Source: Bacteroidales bacterium
GTDB taxonomy: Bacteria > Bacteroidota > Bacteroidia > Bacteroidales > UBA932
Direction: 5' to 3'
Length of the DNA: 55,986 nt
Assembly (NCBI GenBank): GCA_017502125.1
Contig: JAFVVN010000010.1
Coordinates: 1 to 55,986, forward strand
A program made the translations under genes and the position numbers. Shown here in pieces: positions 32,957-41,039 of the stretch. The notes below the pieces were generated by a model. The model saw nothing but the letters and a program-made list of their open reading frames with translations, had not been told where the DNA came from and searched no databases. Each line of letters opens with the position of its first letter. Positions within the stretch are counted from its first letter, which is position 1.

Positions 32957-35233
32957 ATGGAAGGTAAGATTTTCAGCGAATCCGCTAACATCTATCAGGA
33001 CCAGGCCAAGGTCTTGTATGAGTATTACAAGGCTGCGGCCGAGAAGATCGTCAGCGAAGAGAAGGTTCTTGAAGCCAAGATCAAGGATGCACAGTACCAG
33101 GTGACCAAGATGGACGCCGACCTGGGCAAGGCAAGCAGCGCAAAGACCGCCGGGATAGTGCTTCTGACTATAGGCATCCTGGCAGCGGCCGCGGGCCTCA
33201 TATTACCTGCTGCACTCAACCCTGAGACAGTTTCAGGACAGTTAATGGTTCTGTGCAAGGGAGCCCTCCTCGTCGGTGGCGCAATGGCTGTCATAGGACT
33301 CATCCTGCTTCTGACCCAGGGCTCGAAGGTGAAGAAGTTCCAGACCATGCTCAGCGAGAAGAAGGCTGAGATCGCAAGATACAAGGAGGCTCACAAGAAT
33401 ATATTCAGGGACTACAAGGTGACCAAGATGGGAGTTGCCTATGTGCCTGTGGCAAAGAGGATTGCATATAACGGAAAGAGCTTTGTCGTGGACCAGAGCG
33501 GCATCGCCAAGGAGGAGAAGTTCACCCTCCAGGTGATCAGGGAGAACGAACTGATCAACGAGGCGGTGACAGACCTCCAGGAACTCACCAAGTCAGCCCC
33601 TATAGTCGAGAACTCGAAGGAGCCGGAGAGCATCAGCACGGGAGAGATGTCCACATCCATCCAGAATGTCCGTTTCAACGACTACTTCGGCAAGATGGAC
33701 AGGACTCTGAGGACCATTTCCTACAGTCTCGGAAACGTGGAGGAGTCCAGCGTGGAACTTCCTGTCGTGTTCCCTGACACCCCATATGCAGACTTCCTGA
33801 AGGAGCACTCCACATCTGACGTTTCAGGTTCCCCTGTGTTCAACGTGTTCGACACCACAAGATATGAGGGTGCCATCGATAAGTTCAACCTTCTGAACGA
33901 GACCAGGCGCGCGCTCTCAAGCCAGTCTGAGCAGGTGGACCAGGTTCTGAAGACCCTGATGGTGGATATGGCGGAAGCCGTGCAGTCCACAGCAGCAAGG
34001 AAGATCGCTTCGGCCGGATCCCTTGTGGACTACTCGAACCGCATCCTCTTCAACATCCTGAAGGCTCCTTACAACTTCTATTCACCAGTCCTTGAAGCAG
34101 AGGAGATAGAAAGGATCAGGAACGAGAAGTTCGACTACGAGTCCATGGACTATAACTACAAGCCGTTCAACCTCAGGGAGAGCTCCAAGGTGAAGCTTGA
34201 CCTCAGGTCCATGAGCTGGGTGGCAGAGGACGGAAGCAGGACCACCGTTCCTTTCGGAATGAGCCAGATCCAGTCTGAGATCATCGCACCTATCGTGTCA
34301 AACCTTCTCAAGGACACGAGAAAGGAAAGAATGGAGATATATAACCACATCAAGGACCAGAAGATGAGCTACCTCAACAAGTGGCATCAGGACACCGAGG
34401 ACTTCTACGGACGCAACAGGGCAGAGGCTGCGGACATCATCAACCTGATGCGGAGCACACTTTCCGAGTACAGCGCGGCATACAACACCTTGAGTGCATA
34501 CAAGAAGACAGAAAGCAGCATGGCAATGTCCGGCTCGCTCGAGTCAGCTGTCACCGAAACCACAGACAACACCGCCGAGGTGCTTGCAGGATATCAGGCC
34601 CAGTCCCAGCAGGTCATGCAGACCCAGCAGGAGTTCACTGAATATATGGAAAGACTGCATGAGGACATAGATGTCCGTGCCGAGAAATTCGGATATGTGG
34701 AGTATTTCGACGCTTCTCTCCGCGACAAGAAGTCCAAGGAGGCGGCTGTCGCAGCCCAGAATGTAAGTCACCTTGAGGACAGGCGCAAGCCTCTTGCCGA
34801 GGTGAACCCGCTTCTTGCACAGAATTCCGATCTTCCACCGGTTCCGGATGTGGATGCGTTGGCTTACGAATATGCAGGAATGAACCTCAACGCAATGGCT
34901 CAGGAGGCTCTTGAGGAGCTTGAGGAGGCAGCCAAGGAACCTGTGGTGACCGATGAGGAGATTGTGGACCAGGTCATGCAGGACATTCTGGTCGATGAAG
35001 AGGCTGCAGAGGCCGTTGAGGAGTTTGTGAAAGCGGCAATGGAGGAAGATGAGGAAATGAGCGAGGAAGAGGAGGCTGATGAAGAAGCGGCCGATGAGGA
35101 GTATGAGGAAGATGACTGCGAGGGGGAGGATGATGAGTATGACGAAGACGAGGAATATGAAGAGGAGGACGGAGAATATGAGGAAGAGGAAGTGATCGAG
35201 TACGAAGAAGAAGATAACGAAGAGGAGAAATAG
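32957..35233 (+). CDS. Large coiled-coil membrane protein with acidic C-terminal tail
   Basis: 758 residues. A short N-terminal helix (residues 1-60, YEYYKAAAEKIVSEEKVL) is followed by a hairpin of two membrane segments (about 64-84 and 93-115), a helical region (KVKKFQTMLSEKKAEIARYK), a long helical cytoplasmic body (about 250-640) and a tail of about 70 residues made almost only of Glu, Asp and Tyr (about 690-758). No enzymatic motif is visible. The acidic tail could bind cations, basic proteins or the zinc-ribbon partners. It ends 2 bp before the next gene. Unknown family; probably a structural component of the operon's complex. Confidence 0.8.
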   Translation: MEGKIFSESANIYQDQAKVLYEYYKAAAEKIVSEEKVLEAKIKDAQYQVTKMDADLGKASSAKTAGIVLLTIGILAAAAGLILPAALNPETVSGQLMVLCKGALLVGGAMAVIGLILLLTQGSKVKKFQTMLSEKKAEIARYKEAHKNIFRDYKVTKMGVAYVPVAKRIAYNGKSFVVDQSGIAKEEKFTLQVIRENELINEAVTDLQELTKSAPIVENSKEPESISTGEMSTSIQNVRFNDYFGKMDRTLRTISYSLGNVEESSVELPVVFPDTPYADFLKEHSTSDVSGSPVFNVFDTTRYEGAIDKFNLLNETRRALSSQSEQVDQVLKTLMVDMAEAVQSTAARKIASAGSLVDYSNRILFNILKAPYNFYSPVLEAEEIERIRNEKFDYESMDYNYKPFNLRESSKVKLDLRSMSWVAEDGSRTTVPFGMSQIQSEIIAPIVSNLLKDTRKERMEIYNHIKDQKMSYLNKWHQDTEDFYGRNRAEAADIINLMRSTLSEYSAAYNTLSAYKKTESSMAMSGSLESAVTETTDNTAEVLAGYQAQSQQVMQTQQEFTEYMERLHEDIDVRAEKFGYVEYFDASLRDKKSKEAAVAAQNVSHLEDRRKPLAEVNPLLAQNSDLPPVPDVDALAYEYAGMNLNAMAQEALEELEEAAKEPVVTDEEIVDQVMQDILVDEEAAEAVEEFVKAAMEEDEEMSEEEEADEEAADEEYEEDDCEGEDDEYDEDEEYEEEDGEYEEEEVIEYEEEDNEEEK

Positions 35234-35235
35234 CT

Positions 35236-36165
35236 ATGGCAGATTTCAGATTCAACGTGAATACCCGCCCGATGGCCAACCAGCTCAGTTCCGTTTCAAA
35301 CAACGTGAACAAGGTCTCGGGAGCGGTCGTGGCGATGCAGGCAGCTGTGATCGCCGCGGAAAAGGACAGTGCCGACCGCATATGCCAGAACGTGAACAAG
35401 GGTTTCTATGCCATGATGCAGTCCCAGATCTCACAGAAGATCGCCCAGTTCACCAGCGTGGTGGAGTCCAAGCTTCTGGAGCTCGCTCAGTATGCCGCTG
35501 CACTGCAGAACATCCAGACCAGGATGCAGTCCGACTACAACATGATCTCAGCCAGATATACCAAGCTGTTCCAGTCCATCAACAACTCTCTGGAAGCAAG
35601 GGTGGCAGAGCTCGATATGCCTGTGTTCAAACTCGTGGACACGGACATGAAGGTTCTGGAGGGAAGGCCGCAGATGAGCTCGGCGAAGTTCACCGTCAAC
35701 CAGCTGGAGTCTGTCATGTTCTCCCAGCTCCTGGCCACGTCAAAGATGAAGGCAGATGCAGGAAAGGCCATTGCGGCCATGACACGATATATAGGTGATG
35801 CCGCCCAGGAGCAGAGGAAGTCAGGACGCTCGATGGAGGACATCGCTGTGGATTCTGCAGAGGACATATTCATTCCTGTTTCCATTATCGAATCCGCTTC
35901 GCCTGAAGGAGAGGCTTCTGTGACCTGTTATGTGGCAAGAAGCGGGAACGAGGAAATCGACAGCGACATTGACAGGTCTGTGCGCGAGCAGTCCCACAAT
36001 TCCGTCCTGCAAGGCAAGTGGGGAGAGATGGACGGGAAAGATATGGCGAAGATCGAGGCAGAATTCGTGAACATGCTCGTGAACTCTCAGGTGGAGGAAA
36101 GGGTGAAGGAGGAGATCATCAAGATGTTCAACCGCACCCAGAATGTTCAACAACTGAATCCATGA
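35236..36165 (+). CDS. Helical protein, paralogue of the next gene (309 aa)
   Basis: 309 residues, soluble, mostly helical. The central region (VVAMQAAVIAAEKDSADRIC, then DYNMISARYTKLFQSINNSL and VAELDMPVF) aligns by eye with the following gene (VIATEAAQVESKKASSKRIA, DYQMISKRYSKIFEDLDRET, IEQLDRPAF), so the two are an ancient duplication. No catalytic residues or signal peptide. It lies 2 bp after the coiled-coil gene. A heteromeric scaffold of the two paralogues is possible. Family not recognised. Confidence 0.75.
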   Translation: MADFRFNVNTRPMANQLSSVSNNVNKVSGAVVAMQAAVIAAEKDSADRICQNVNKGFYAMMQSQISQKIAQFTSVVESKLLELAQYAAALQNIQTRMQSDYNMISARYTKLFQSINNSLEARVAELDMPVFKLVDTDMKVLEGRPQMSSAKFTVNQLESVMFSQLLATSKMKADAGKAIAAMTRYIGDAAQEQRKSGRSMEDIAVDSAEDIFIPVSIIESASPEGEASVTCYVARSGNEEIDSDIDRSVREQSHNSVLQGKWGEMDGKDMAKIEAEFVNMLVNSQVEERVKEEIIKMFNRTQNVQQLNP

Positions 36166-36169
36166 TGCC

Positions 36170-37186
36170 ATGAGTTACACAGAATACCATTCAGCCAGTC
36201 TGCACTACTCCGGTTCGGTGTCATATCCGGCCAGTGAGAACGGAGGATCTGTTTCATACTCTGGAACCATCCCTGTGAACATCACTGTCTATGTCGACAC
36301 CGATGAGTTCGACCGGAGCGTCAGACACTGCAACACCTCCCTCAACGGGCTCACTGCAGCAGTGATCGCCACCGAGGCCGCACAGGTGGAGTCGAAGAAG
36401 GCATCGTCAAAAAGAATAGCCGACACCATAATAAAGGGCTTCTTCAATTATGTGGGTGCAGATCTCGCACAGAAGATAAAGGAACTTGCAGCAAAATGCG
36501 AGGCCACCTTCCTGGAACTCATGGACCAGAAGAGGACCTGCATGGAAAAGACCACCCAGATGCGGAATGACTACCAGATGATTTCGAAGAGATATTCCAA
36601 GATCTTCGAGGATCTGGACAGGGAGACAATTTCCAGGATAGAGCAGCTGGACAGACCTGCCTTCCAGTTCGCGGAAACGGCTCAGGCCGTGGCGGACAGG
36701 AACTGCAATTCGGACCTGCTCGGCCTGGCCACCGTCTCTGCCAACGAGAACCTTCAGCTCGAAGCCGTTCTCTCGTGCTCTCACGTCAAGATGCAGGCAA
36801 GGAATCTGATTTCAACCGCAAACGAATACCTCAAGGGCACATACAGGCTCGCCAATTCCGTCAGCAATATGCTCACCGAGGAATCCGAAGGTCATGACAT
36901 CCACCTTCCTGTCATATATTTCGAATCCGTGAACTCCGACAATCAGACCGTTTCCTCCATATATCGTCAGGAAAGCGGTTTCGCTCCGTCCGGAGACTCC
37001 GTGGATTCACATCTGCGCGCGAGGTTCATGTCCGACGGAATAATTTGGGAAGACATGCCTGCAGAGCTCAGGGAGCGCACAATGTCATATTTCAATTCTC
37101 TCCTTCAGGCCGGTCAGCAGGATGAAAGGGTCCTCGGCACCATAAGGGAACTGATGGAAAGAGACAATATACAAACCATTAAATAA
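36170..37186 (+). CDS. Helical protein, paralogue of the previous gene (338 aa)
   Basis: 338 residues. The first 35 residues are rich in Ser, Tyr and Gly (YHSASLHYSGSVSYPA), absent from its paralogue. A beta strand (VNITVYVDTDEF) then leads to the shared helical core (residues about 60-180). The C-terminal half is also helical. It follows the paralogue by 4 bp and precedes the bactofilin-like gene by 7 bp. Retention of both copies side by side suggests non-redundant subunits of one complex. No function can be assigned. Confidence 0.75.
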   Translation: MSYTEYHSASLHYSGSVSYPASENGGSVSYSGTIPVNITVYVDTDEFDRSVRHCNTSLNGLTAAVIATEAAQVESKKASSKRIADTIIKGFFNYVGADLAQKIKELAAKCEATFLELMDQKRTCMEKTTQMRNDYQMISKRYSKIFEDLDRETISRIEQLDRPAFQFAETAQAVADRNCNSDLLGLATVSANENLQLEAVLSCSHVKMQARNLISTANEYLKGTYRLANSVSNMLTEESEGHDIHLPVIYFESVNSDNQTVSSIYRQESGFAPSGDSVDSHLRARFMSDGIIWEDMPAELRERTMSYFNSLLQAGQQDERVLGTIRELMERDNIQTIK

Positions 37187-37193
37187 GACTGAA

Positions 37194-38171
37194 ATGAAAG
37201 AACTTAAAGATATAAGCTTTGACAGGGACAACATCATCCTCAATGGTCATCTGGTGAAGGGTGCCATCCTTCCCAAGAATGTCGGCGAGCTGGACCGTGA
37301 TGTGAAGATCCAGCAGGACACCGTGATCGAAGGTGCGGTGTATGGTCACAGGATCGAGGTTGAGAACGGTGATGCAGTGATAAAGGGTGCTGCATTTGCA
37401 CAGCAGGAGATATATATAAACAGCGGAGCCAAGGGAGTCGTGAAGTTCGAAAAGAGCATAGGAGCTGTCGACACTGTGGTTTCGCACGCAAGAGAGTGCA
37501 AGGTGATGATGCTCTCGGACATCAATGCCAGGGAGGTGCGCCTGACCAACGCCTTCGTGGGAGGAAGCATATTTGCCGATGAGATCACTCTTGTGAACTG
37601 CGTTGTGGTGGGCGGTGCATTTGCCAACAAGGCACTCGAGCTGAAGAGCTGCATAGTGGGCACCTTCAATGCTCCGTCAGTGACTATGGAAGGCGATAAC
37701 GGTCTGCTCCTTCCAAGTGCATTCTCGCTGGAGCCTGTCAAGTATAATCCGGCTGTCACCACTCTGTCCAACTATGCCCTTGCCGACCTCGGCGCACTTT
37801 ACAGGGGAACAGAGCCGACAGAGAATACCGGAAAGATCAGGATGAGCCTGGACAGCGACGAGGTCAAGAGTACACTGACTGACGAGGGACGCCAGGTGTC
37901 TGTGAGGAACTACACCGTGATCGGAAAGGTTCTGGCCACTGACCTGATCCACTGGGACAAGATGCAGAATCATTTCCTTCTCACCGCAGCAAGCCTCAAC
38001 ACCCAGCTCCTGAGCACCTACGACCTCGGTGTGGATGCTACAGGAAAGAATGCAGAGCTCACTCCGGAGAGGATATACGACTTCTTCATGGACCTCATGC
38101 TTGGCAAGATCCAGGTGAACGAGATAGACGGTTCATTCTCCATTGATTCATTGTCGGACAATTTAAAGTAG
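37194..38171 (+). CDS. Bactofilin-like beta-helix protein
   Basis: 325 residues. The first 170 residues contain short, regularly spaced beta-strand repeats that resemble the bactofilin/polymer-forming cytoskeletal fold: VIEGAVYGHRIEVENGDAVI, GAAFAQQEIYI, GGSIFADEITLVNCVVVGGA and KSCIVGTFNAPSVTM. The C-terminal half is a mixed domain (LTPERIYDFFMDLMLGKIQV). Bactofilins polymerise into filaments attached to the membrane. Standard bactofilins are shorter (100-200 aa), so this is at best a divergent relative. Six bp separate it from the zinc-ribbon gene. Its presence with an SPFH protein suggests a polymer-scaffold system. Confidence 0.72.
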   Translation: MKELKDISFDRDNIILNGHLVKGAILPKNVGELDRDVKIQQDTVIEGAVYGHRIEVENGDAVIKGAAFAQQEIYINSGAKGVVKFEKSIGAVDTVVSHARECKVMMLSDINAREVRLTNAFVGGSIFADEITLVNCVVVGGAFANKALELKSCIVGTFNAPSVTMEGDNGLLLPSAFSLEPVKYNPAVTTLSNYALADLGALYRGTEPTENTGKIRMSLDSDEVKSTLTDEGRQVSVRNYTVIGKVLATDLIHWDKMQNHFLLTAASLNTQLLSTYDLGVDATGKNAELTPERIYDFFMDLMLGKIQVNEIDGSFSIDSLSDNLK

Positions 38172-38177
38172 GATATC

Positions 38178-39023
38178 ATGATAATCAAGTGTCCAAAATG
38201 CGGCAATCTCGTGACTGACAGGGTGGCTGAATGTCCTTCATGCGGCGAGATTCTGAATGCAGAGCTTAAGGCGGCGGAAATCAAGGCAGCTGAGGAGGCG
38301 GCTCGGGCGGTGGAAGAGGCGGCGGCACGAGAGGCGGCGGCACGAGAGGCTGCGGTTCAGGTGGCTGCTCAGGAAGCTGTTCAGGAATCTGCTCAGGAAT
38401 CTGCTCAGGAAACTGTTCAGGATGTGGCGCAGGAAACTGTGCAGGATGTGGCGGAGCAGGAAACTGTTCAGGAAGCACAGGTGGCTGCACAGGAAGCACA
38501 GGTGGCTGCACAGGTAGTGGAAGTGGCTCAGGAAGCTGAAGCTTCTGCTGAGACTAAGGAAGTTGTGGAGACAGTCGCAGAGACATCTCCTGCCGAGATT
38601 CCTGAGGCTAAACCGAAAGAGACACCAGCGGAGTCTGTTTCTGCTGCTCAGACAGTTCCTGCAGCTCAGCCGACTCCTCCGGTTCAATCTGCTCCTGCAG
38701 CTCAGCCGGTTCCTCCGGTTCAATCTGCTCCTGCAGCTCAGTCAGCTCCAGTTGCTCAGACCGTTCCCGCTGCTCCCCAGCCAGCACAGGCTGAACCTCA
38801 AAAGAAAAAGAAATCATGGAAGGGACTCATCTGGGGTTCGGTTGCAGTCCTTGCTCTTGCAGGAATCCTCTGCCTGTATACCATGGCCATAACCAGAATG
38901 GGACTGGACACCATCAAGATAGAAGTACACTTCTACACCAAGCCTCTGGAAACCGTGGCTGACACAACAGCTCAGACAGTTGTGGCCGACACCACGGTAA
39001 CCCCTACACCAGCCGCAAAGTGA
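38178..39023 (+). CDS. Zinc-ribbon, low-complexity, single-span membrane protein
   Basis: 281 residues. An N-terminal zinc ribbon (CPKCGNLVTDRVAECPSCG) is followed by about 110 residues of Ala/Glu/Gln/Val repeats, probably a long helix (QEAVQESAQESAQETVQDVA). A Pro/Ala/Gln-rich stretch with a 36-bp direct duplication (SAPAAQPVPPVQ twice, about 38670-38750) comes next, then a basic stop (KKKKSWK), one membrane segment (about 212-233, LIWGSVAVLALAGILCLYTMA) and a short Thr/Ala-rich outside tail. The ribbon resembles those of the SPFH gene product, so the two may dock. The repetitive DNA gives long false frames on the other strand. Confidence 0.82.
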   Translation: MIIKCPKCGNLVTDRVAECPSCGEILNAELKAAEIKAAEEAARAVEEAAAREAAAREAAVQVAAQEAVQESAQESAQETVQDVAQETVQDVAEQETVQEAQVAAQEAQVAAQVVEVAQEAEASAETKEVVETVAETSPAEIPEAKPKETPAESVSAAQTVPAAQPTPPVQSAPAAQPVPPVQSAPAAQSAPVAQTVPAAPQPAQAEPQKKKKSWKGLIWGSVAVLALAGILCLYTMAITRMGLDTIKIEVHFYTKPLETVADTTAQTVVADTTVTPTPAAK

Positions 39024-39379
39024 AGATTCTGCTCACAATACTCGGCCTGATCTCTCTCGGCTTGGGAATCGTGGGAATGTTCCTGCCTGTACTCCCTACA
39101 ACGCCGCTGCTTCTTCTGGCAGCGGCGCTGTTTCTACGTAGCAACGACAGACTATATGACTGGCTCATGAACCATCCACGCCTCGGACCATACATCTCCA
39201 ACTTCCTGAAACACAAGGCCATTCCCCTGAAGGTCAAGATCATCTCCATCAGCATGCTCTGGCTGACTCTGCTCTACTGCGCCATCTTCGTAGCCGGGCA
39301 CTGGGCCCTCCGTCTCCTCTTCCTGGCCATCGCCACAGGAGTCACCATCCACATCCTCTCCTACAAAACCCTGAAATAA
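39020..39379 (+). CDS. DUF454/YbaN-family membrane protein
   Basis: 119 residues starting with GTG inside the previous gene's stop (GTGA overlap). DUF454 hallmarks are present: an N-terminal membrane segment with GLGIVGMFLPVLPTTPLLLLA, the ALFLRSNDRLYDWLMNHP motif, then two further hydrophobic segments. The family is widespread, inner-membrane and of unknown function. Translational coupling ties it to the SPFH block, but DUF454 genes occur in many contexts, so functional membership is uncertain. Confidence 0.88.
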   Translation: MKILLTILGLISLGLGIVGMFLPVLPTTPLLLLAAALFLRSNDRLYDWLMNHPRLGPYISNFLKHKAIPLKVKIISISMLWLTLLYCAIFVAGHWALRLLFLAIATGVTIHILSYKTLK

Positions 39380-39403
39380 CCCCTCTCCCATCCAGACCCC
39401 GGA

Positions 39404-39806
39404 CCGACAGGCAGAGTTTCGCCCGTTTCAGTGCCTGACGGTACCCAAAACACAGGCATATGCATGGTTTGGGAGACCGACAGGCAGAGTTTTGGCCGAT
39501 TTAGTGCCTGACGGTGCCCAAAACATGGGAATATGCATGGTTTGAGAGACCGACAGGCAGAGTTTCGCCCGTTTCAGTGCCTGACGGTGCACAAAACAAG
39601 GGAATATGTATGGTTTGAGAGATCGACAGGCAGAGTTTCGCCCGTTTCAGTGCCTATCGGTGCCCAAAACATGGGAATATGTATGGTTTGGGAGACAGAC
39701 AGGCAGAGTTTTACCCATTTCAGTGCCTGTCGGTACCCAAAACAAGGGAATATGTATGGTTTGAGAGACCGACAGGCAGAGTTTTGGCCGTTTCAGTGCC
39801 TGTCGG
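39404..39806. repeat. Tandem array of six 38-bp palindromes at a 73-bp period
   Basis: Copies start at 39404, 39477, 39550, 39623, 39696 and 39769. Each has a left arm CCGACAGGCA (some copies with one or two changes) and a right arm TGCCTGACGG or TGCCTGTCGG around an 18-bp centre (GAGTTTYGCCCGTTTCAG type). Between palindromes lie 35-bp linkers that are also conserved (ACCCAAAACA, then ATATGTATGGTTTG). Because linkers are conserved this is a tandem repeat of palindromic elements, not a CRISPR. Long open frames across it are artefacts of the 73-bp period. It fills most of the 568-bp gap between the DUF454 gene and btuG. Related copies lie at 55117-55227. Confidence 0.95.
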
Positions 39807-39947
39807 TCCGGGATGAAGAGGCCATATTTGCGACACTAAAAAAGGATTTGCCTGAACTGAATGAAGCAAGCAAATATTGATGGACTTACAGACTGACCTG
39901 CTTGATGAAAATATCAAACAATAGATTCATAGTGCAAGGGCTGGAGG
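39807..39947. other. Intergenic tail after the palindrome array
   Basis: A short open stretch reading RDEEAIFATLKKDLPELNEASKY then stop (about 39811-39880) looks protein-like but has no start of its own; it may be a gene remnant or chance. The rest shows nothing recognisable. Confidence 0.3.
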
Positions 39948-41033
39948 TCAGTGGGCCTTCAAGGGGTTCAGGCCTTGAGAGTCGAAGGTGTCGTGGAGGG
40001 TGCCGGAGGGGGTGAAGACGTGGATGTCGCCTGTGGTCTTGTAGTCTGAGCAGCCGACGTAGACATAGCCGTCGGAGGGGGCGGAGACTGAATAGGCATC
40101 GGGAAGGAGGGTGCCGTCCGTGACAAAGTTGCCAATCCTGGTGTTGGCTGCCATATCGTGCTTGCAGACAGTTCCGGGCAGAGGATTCCAGTTCTGGTCA
40201 TAGCCGGCGCAAAGAACGTACAGCACATCACCCGGTCCTTTGGCCACATCACTCACAGAAGCATAGTCGAGATCCGAGACCTTCCCGGTGGCTGTCTCGA
40301 TGACCTGAAGTTTAGAAGGACAGTCCGCATAATTTCCAAAGCTCGACACATAGACATATTTCCCGTCGGAAGAGGCCTCCACTCCGTAAGGATTGATATT
40401 GACCTCGATGGCCGATGTCTCGGAGAAAGTGGCAAGAGACACCACTGAGACCGTATTGTTGTAGTCAGGGTAGGACATTCCTCCGGAATTGGCCACATAA
40501 AGATTTCCTCCTGCCACTGCCAGTCCGTCCGGATTCGGGCCCACCTTGCAAAGGCTGACTGACCGGTCATCCGGAGATATCTTTCCCACAAATCCTTCAT
40601 AATAAGTCACATAGACCGCCCCATCTGCGACAGCAAAGGCCCTCGGAGAAAGCCTGGCCCCATCATTTTCGGCATTGATCTGGTGAAGGATCTTCAGCCG
40701 GAGGTCGGTCACGAACACTGTCTGGGATCCGCTGACAGCTATATACACCCGGTCCCCTGTCCGCACGATATCCTGCCCCAGGTCACCGAGCTTCATTCCG
40801 TTGACTGCGAAAAATGCATCCGGGACGTAGGTCCTGGTGGATGGAGAATATATGCCGATGCCCGAATCATTGCTTCCCCAGTTACCGTTGTTCAGTATAT
40901 AGGTCCCAGCCGACAATGTGAGCGGGTCGGAATCAGGAGTCCTTTCACACGAAAGCATTGCCGCACACAGGATGAGGGCAAAAGAAAATCTGCAGGACGC
41001 AACAGCATCCGGGATGTGGTTAAAATGTATCAT
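39948..41033 (-). CDS. btuG: BtuG-like cobalamin-binding surface lipoprotein (DUF5074 beta-propeller)
   Basis: 361 residues with a lipoprotein signal (LCAAMLSC, cysteine at about 29). The body is a seven-bladed YncE-like propeller with repeats such as GTYILNNGNWGSNDSGI, DRVYIAVSGSQTVFVTDL and PNPDGLAVAGGNLYVANSGG. It starts 6 bp after the btuB-like stop and shares the cobalamin riboswitch upstream of that gene. Bacteroides BtuG is an outer-membrane propeller lipoprotein that binds vitamin B12 very tightly and hands it to BtuB. Order btuB-btuG plus the riboswitch make this assignment strong; direct binding residues were not checked. Confidence 0.87.
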   Translation of the reverse strand: MIHFNHIPDAVASCRFSFALILCAAMLSCERTPDSDPLTLSAGTYILNNGNWGSNDSGIGIYSPSTRTYVPDAFFAVNGMKLGDLGQDIVRTGDRVYIAVSGSQTVFVTDLRLKILHQINAENDGARLSPRAFAVADGAVYVTYYEGFVGKISPDDRSVSLCKVGPNPDGLAVAGGNLYVANSGGMSYPDYNNTVSVVSLATFSETSAIEVNINPYGVEASSDGKYVYVSSFGNYADCPSKLQVIETATGKVSDLDYASVSDVAKGPGDVLYVLCAGYDQNWNPLPGTVCKHDMAANTRIGNFVTDGTLLPDAYSVSAPSDGYVYVGCSDYKTTGDIHVFTPSGTLHDTFDSQGLNPLKAH

Positions 41034-41039
41034 AATATA

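Noticed and set aside
38238-38723. Minus-strand frames rich in Arg/Ser/Leu or Pro/Gln opposite the zinc-ribbon gene
   Set aside because: They are translations of the repetitive Ala/Glu/Gln coding DNA in other frames.
39404-39806. CRISPR-like array of 38-bp repeats and 35-bp spacers
   Set aside because: The spacers are themselves conserved, repeats vary, there are no cas genes and inverse copies occur at 55 kb; it is a tandem repeat of palindromic elements.
39533-39880. 115-aa plus-strand reading frame across the repeat array
   Set aside because: It translates the 73-bp repeat, which is not a multiple of three, so the same DNA is read in all frames; it is not a plausible protein apart from a possible remnant at its end.
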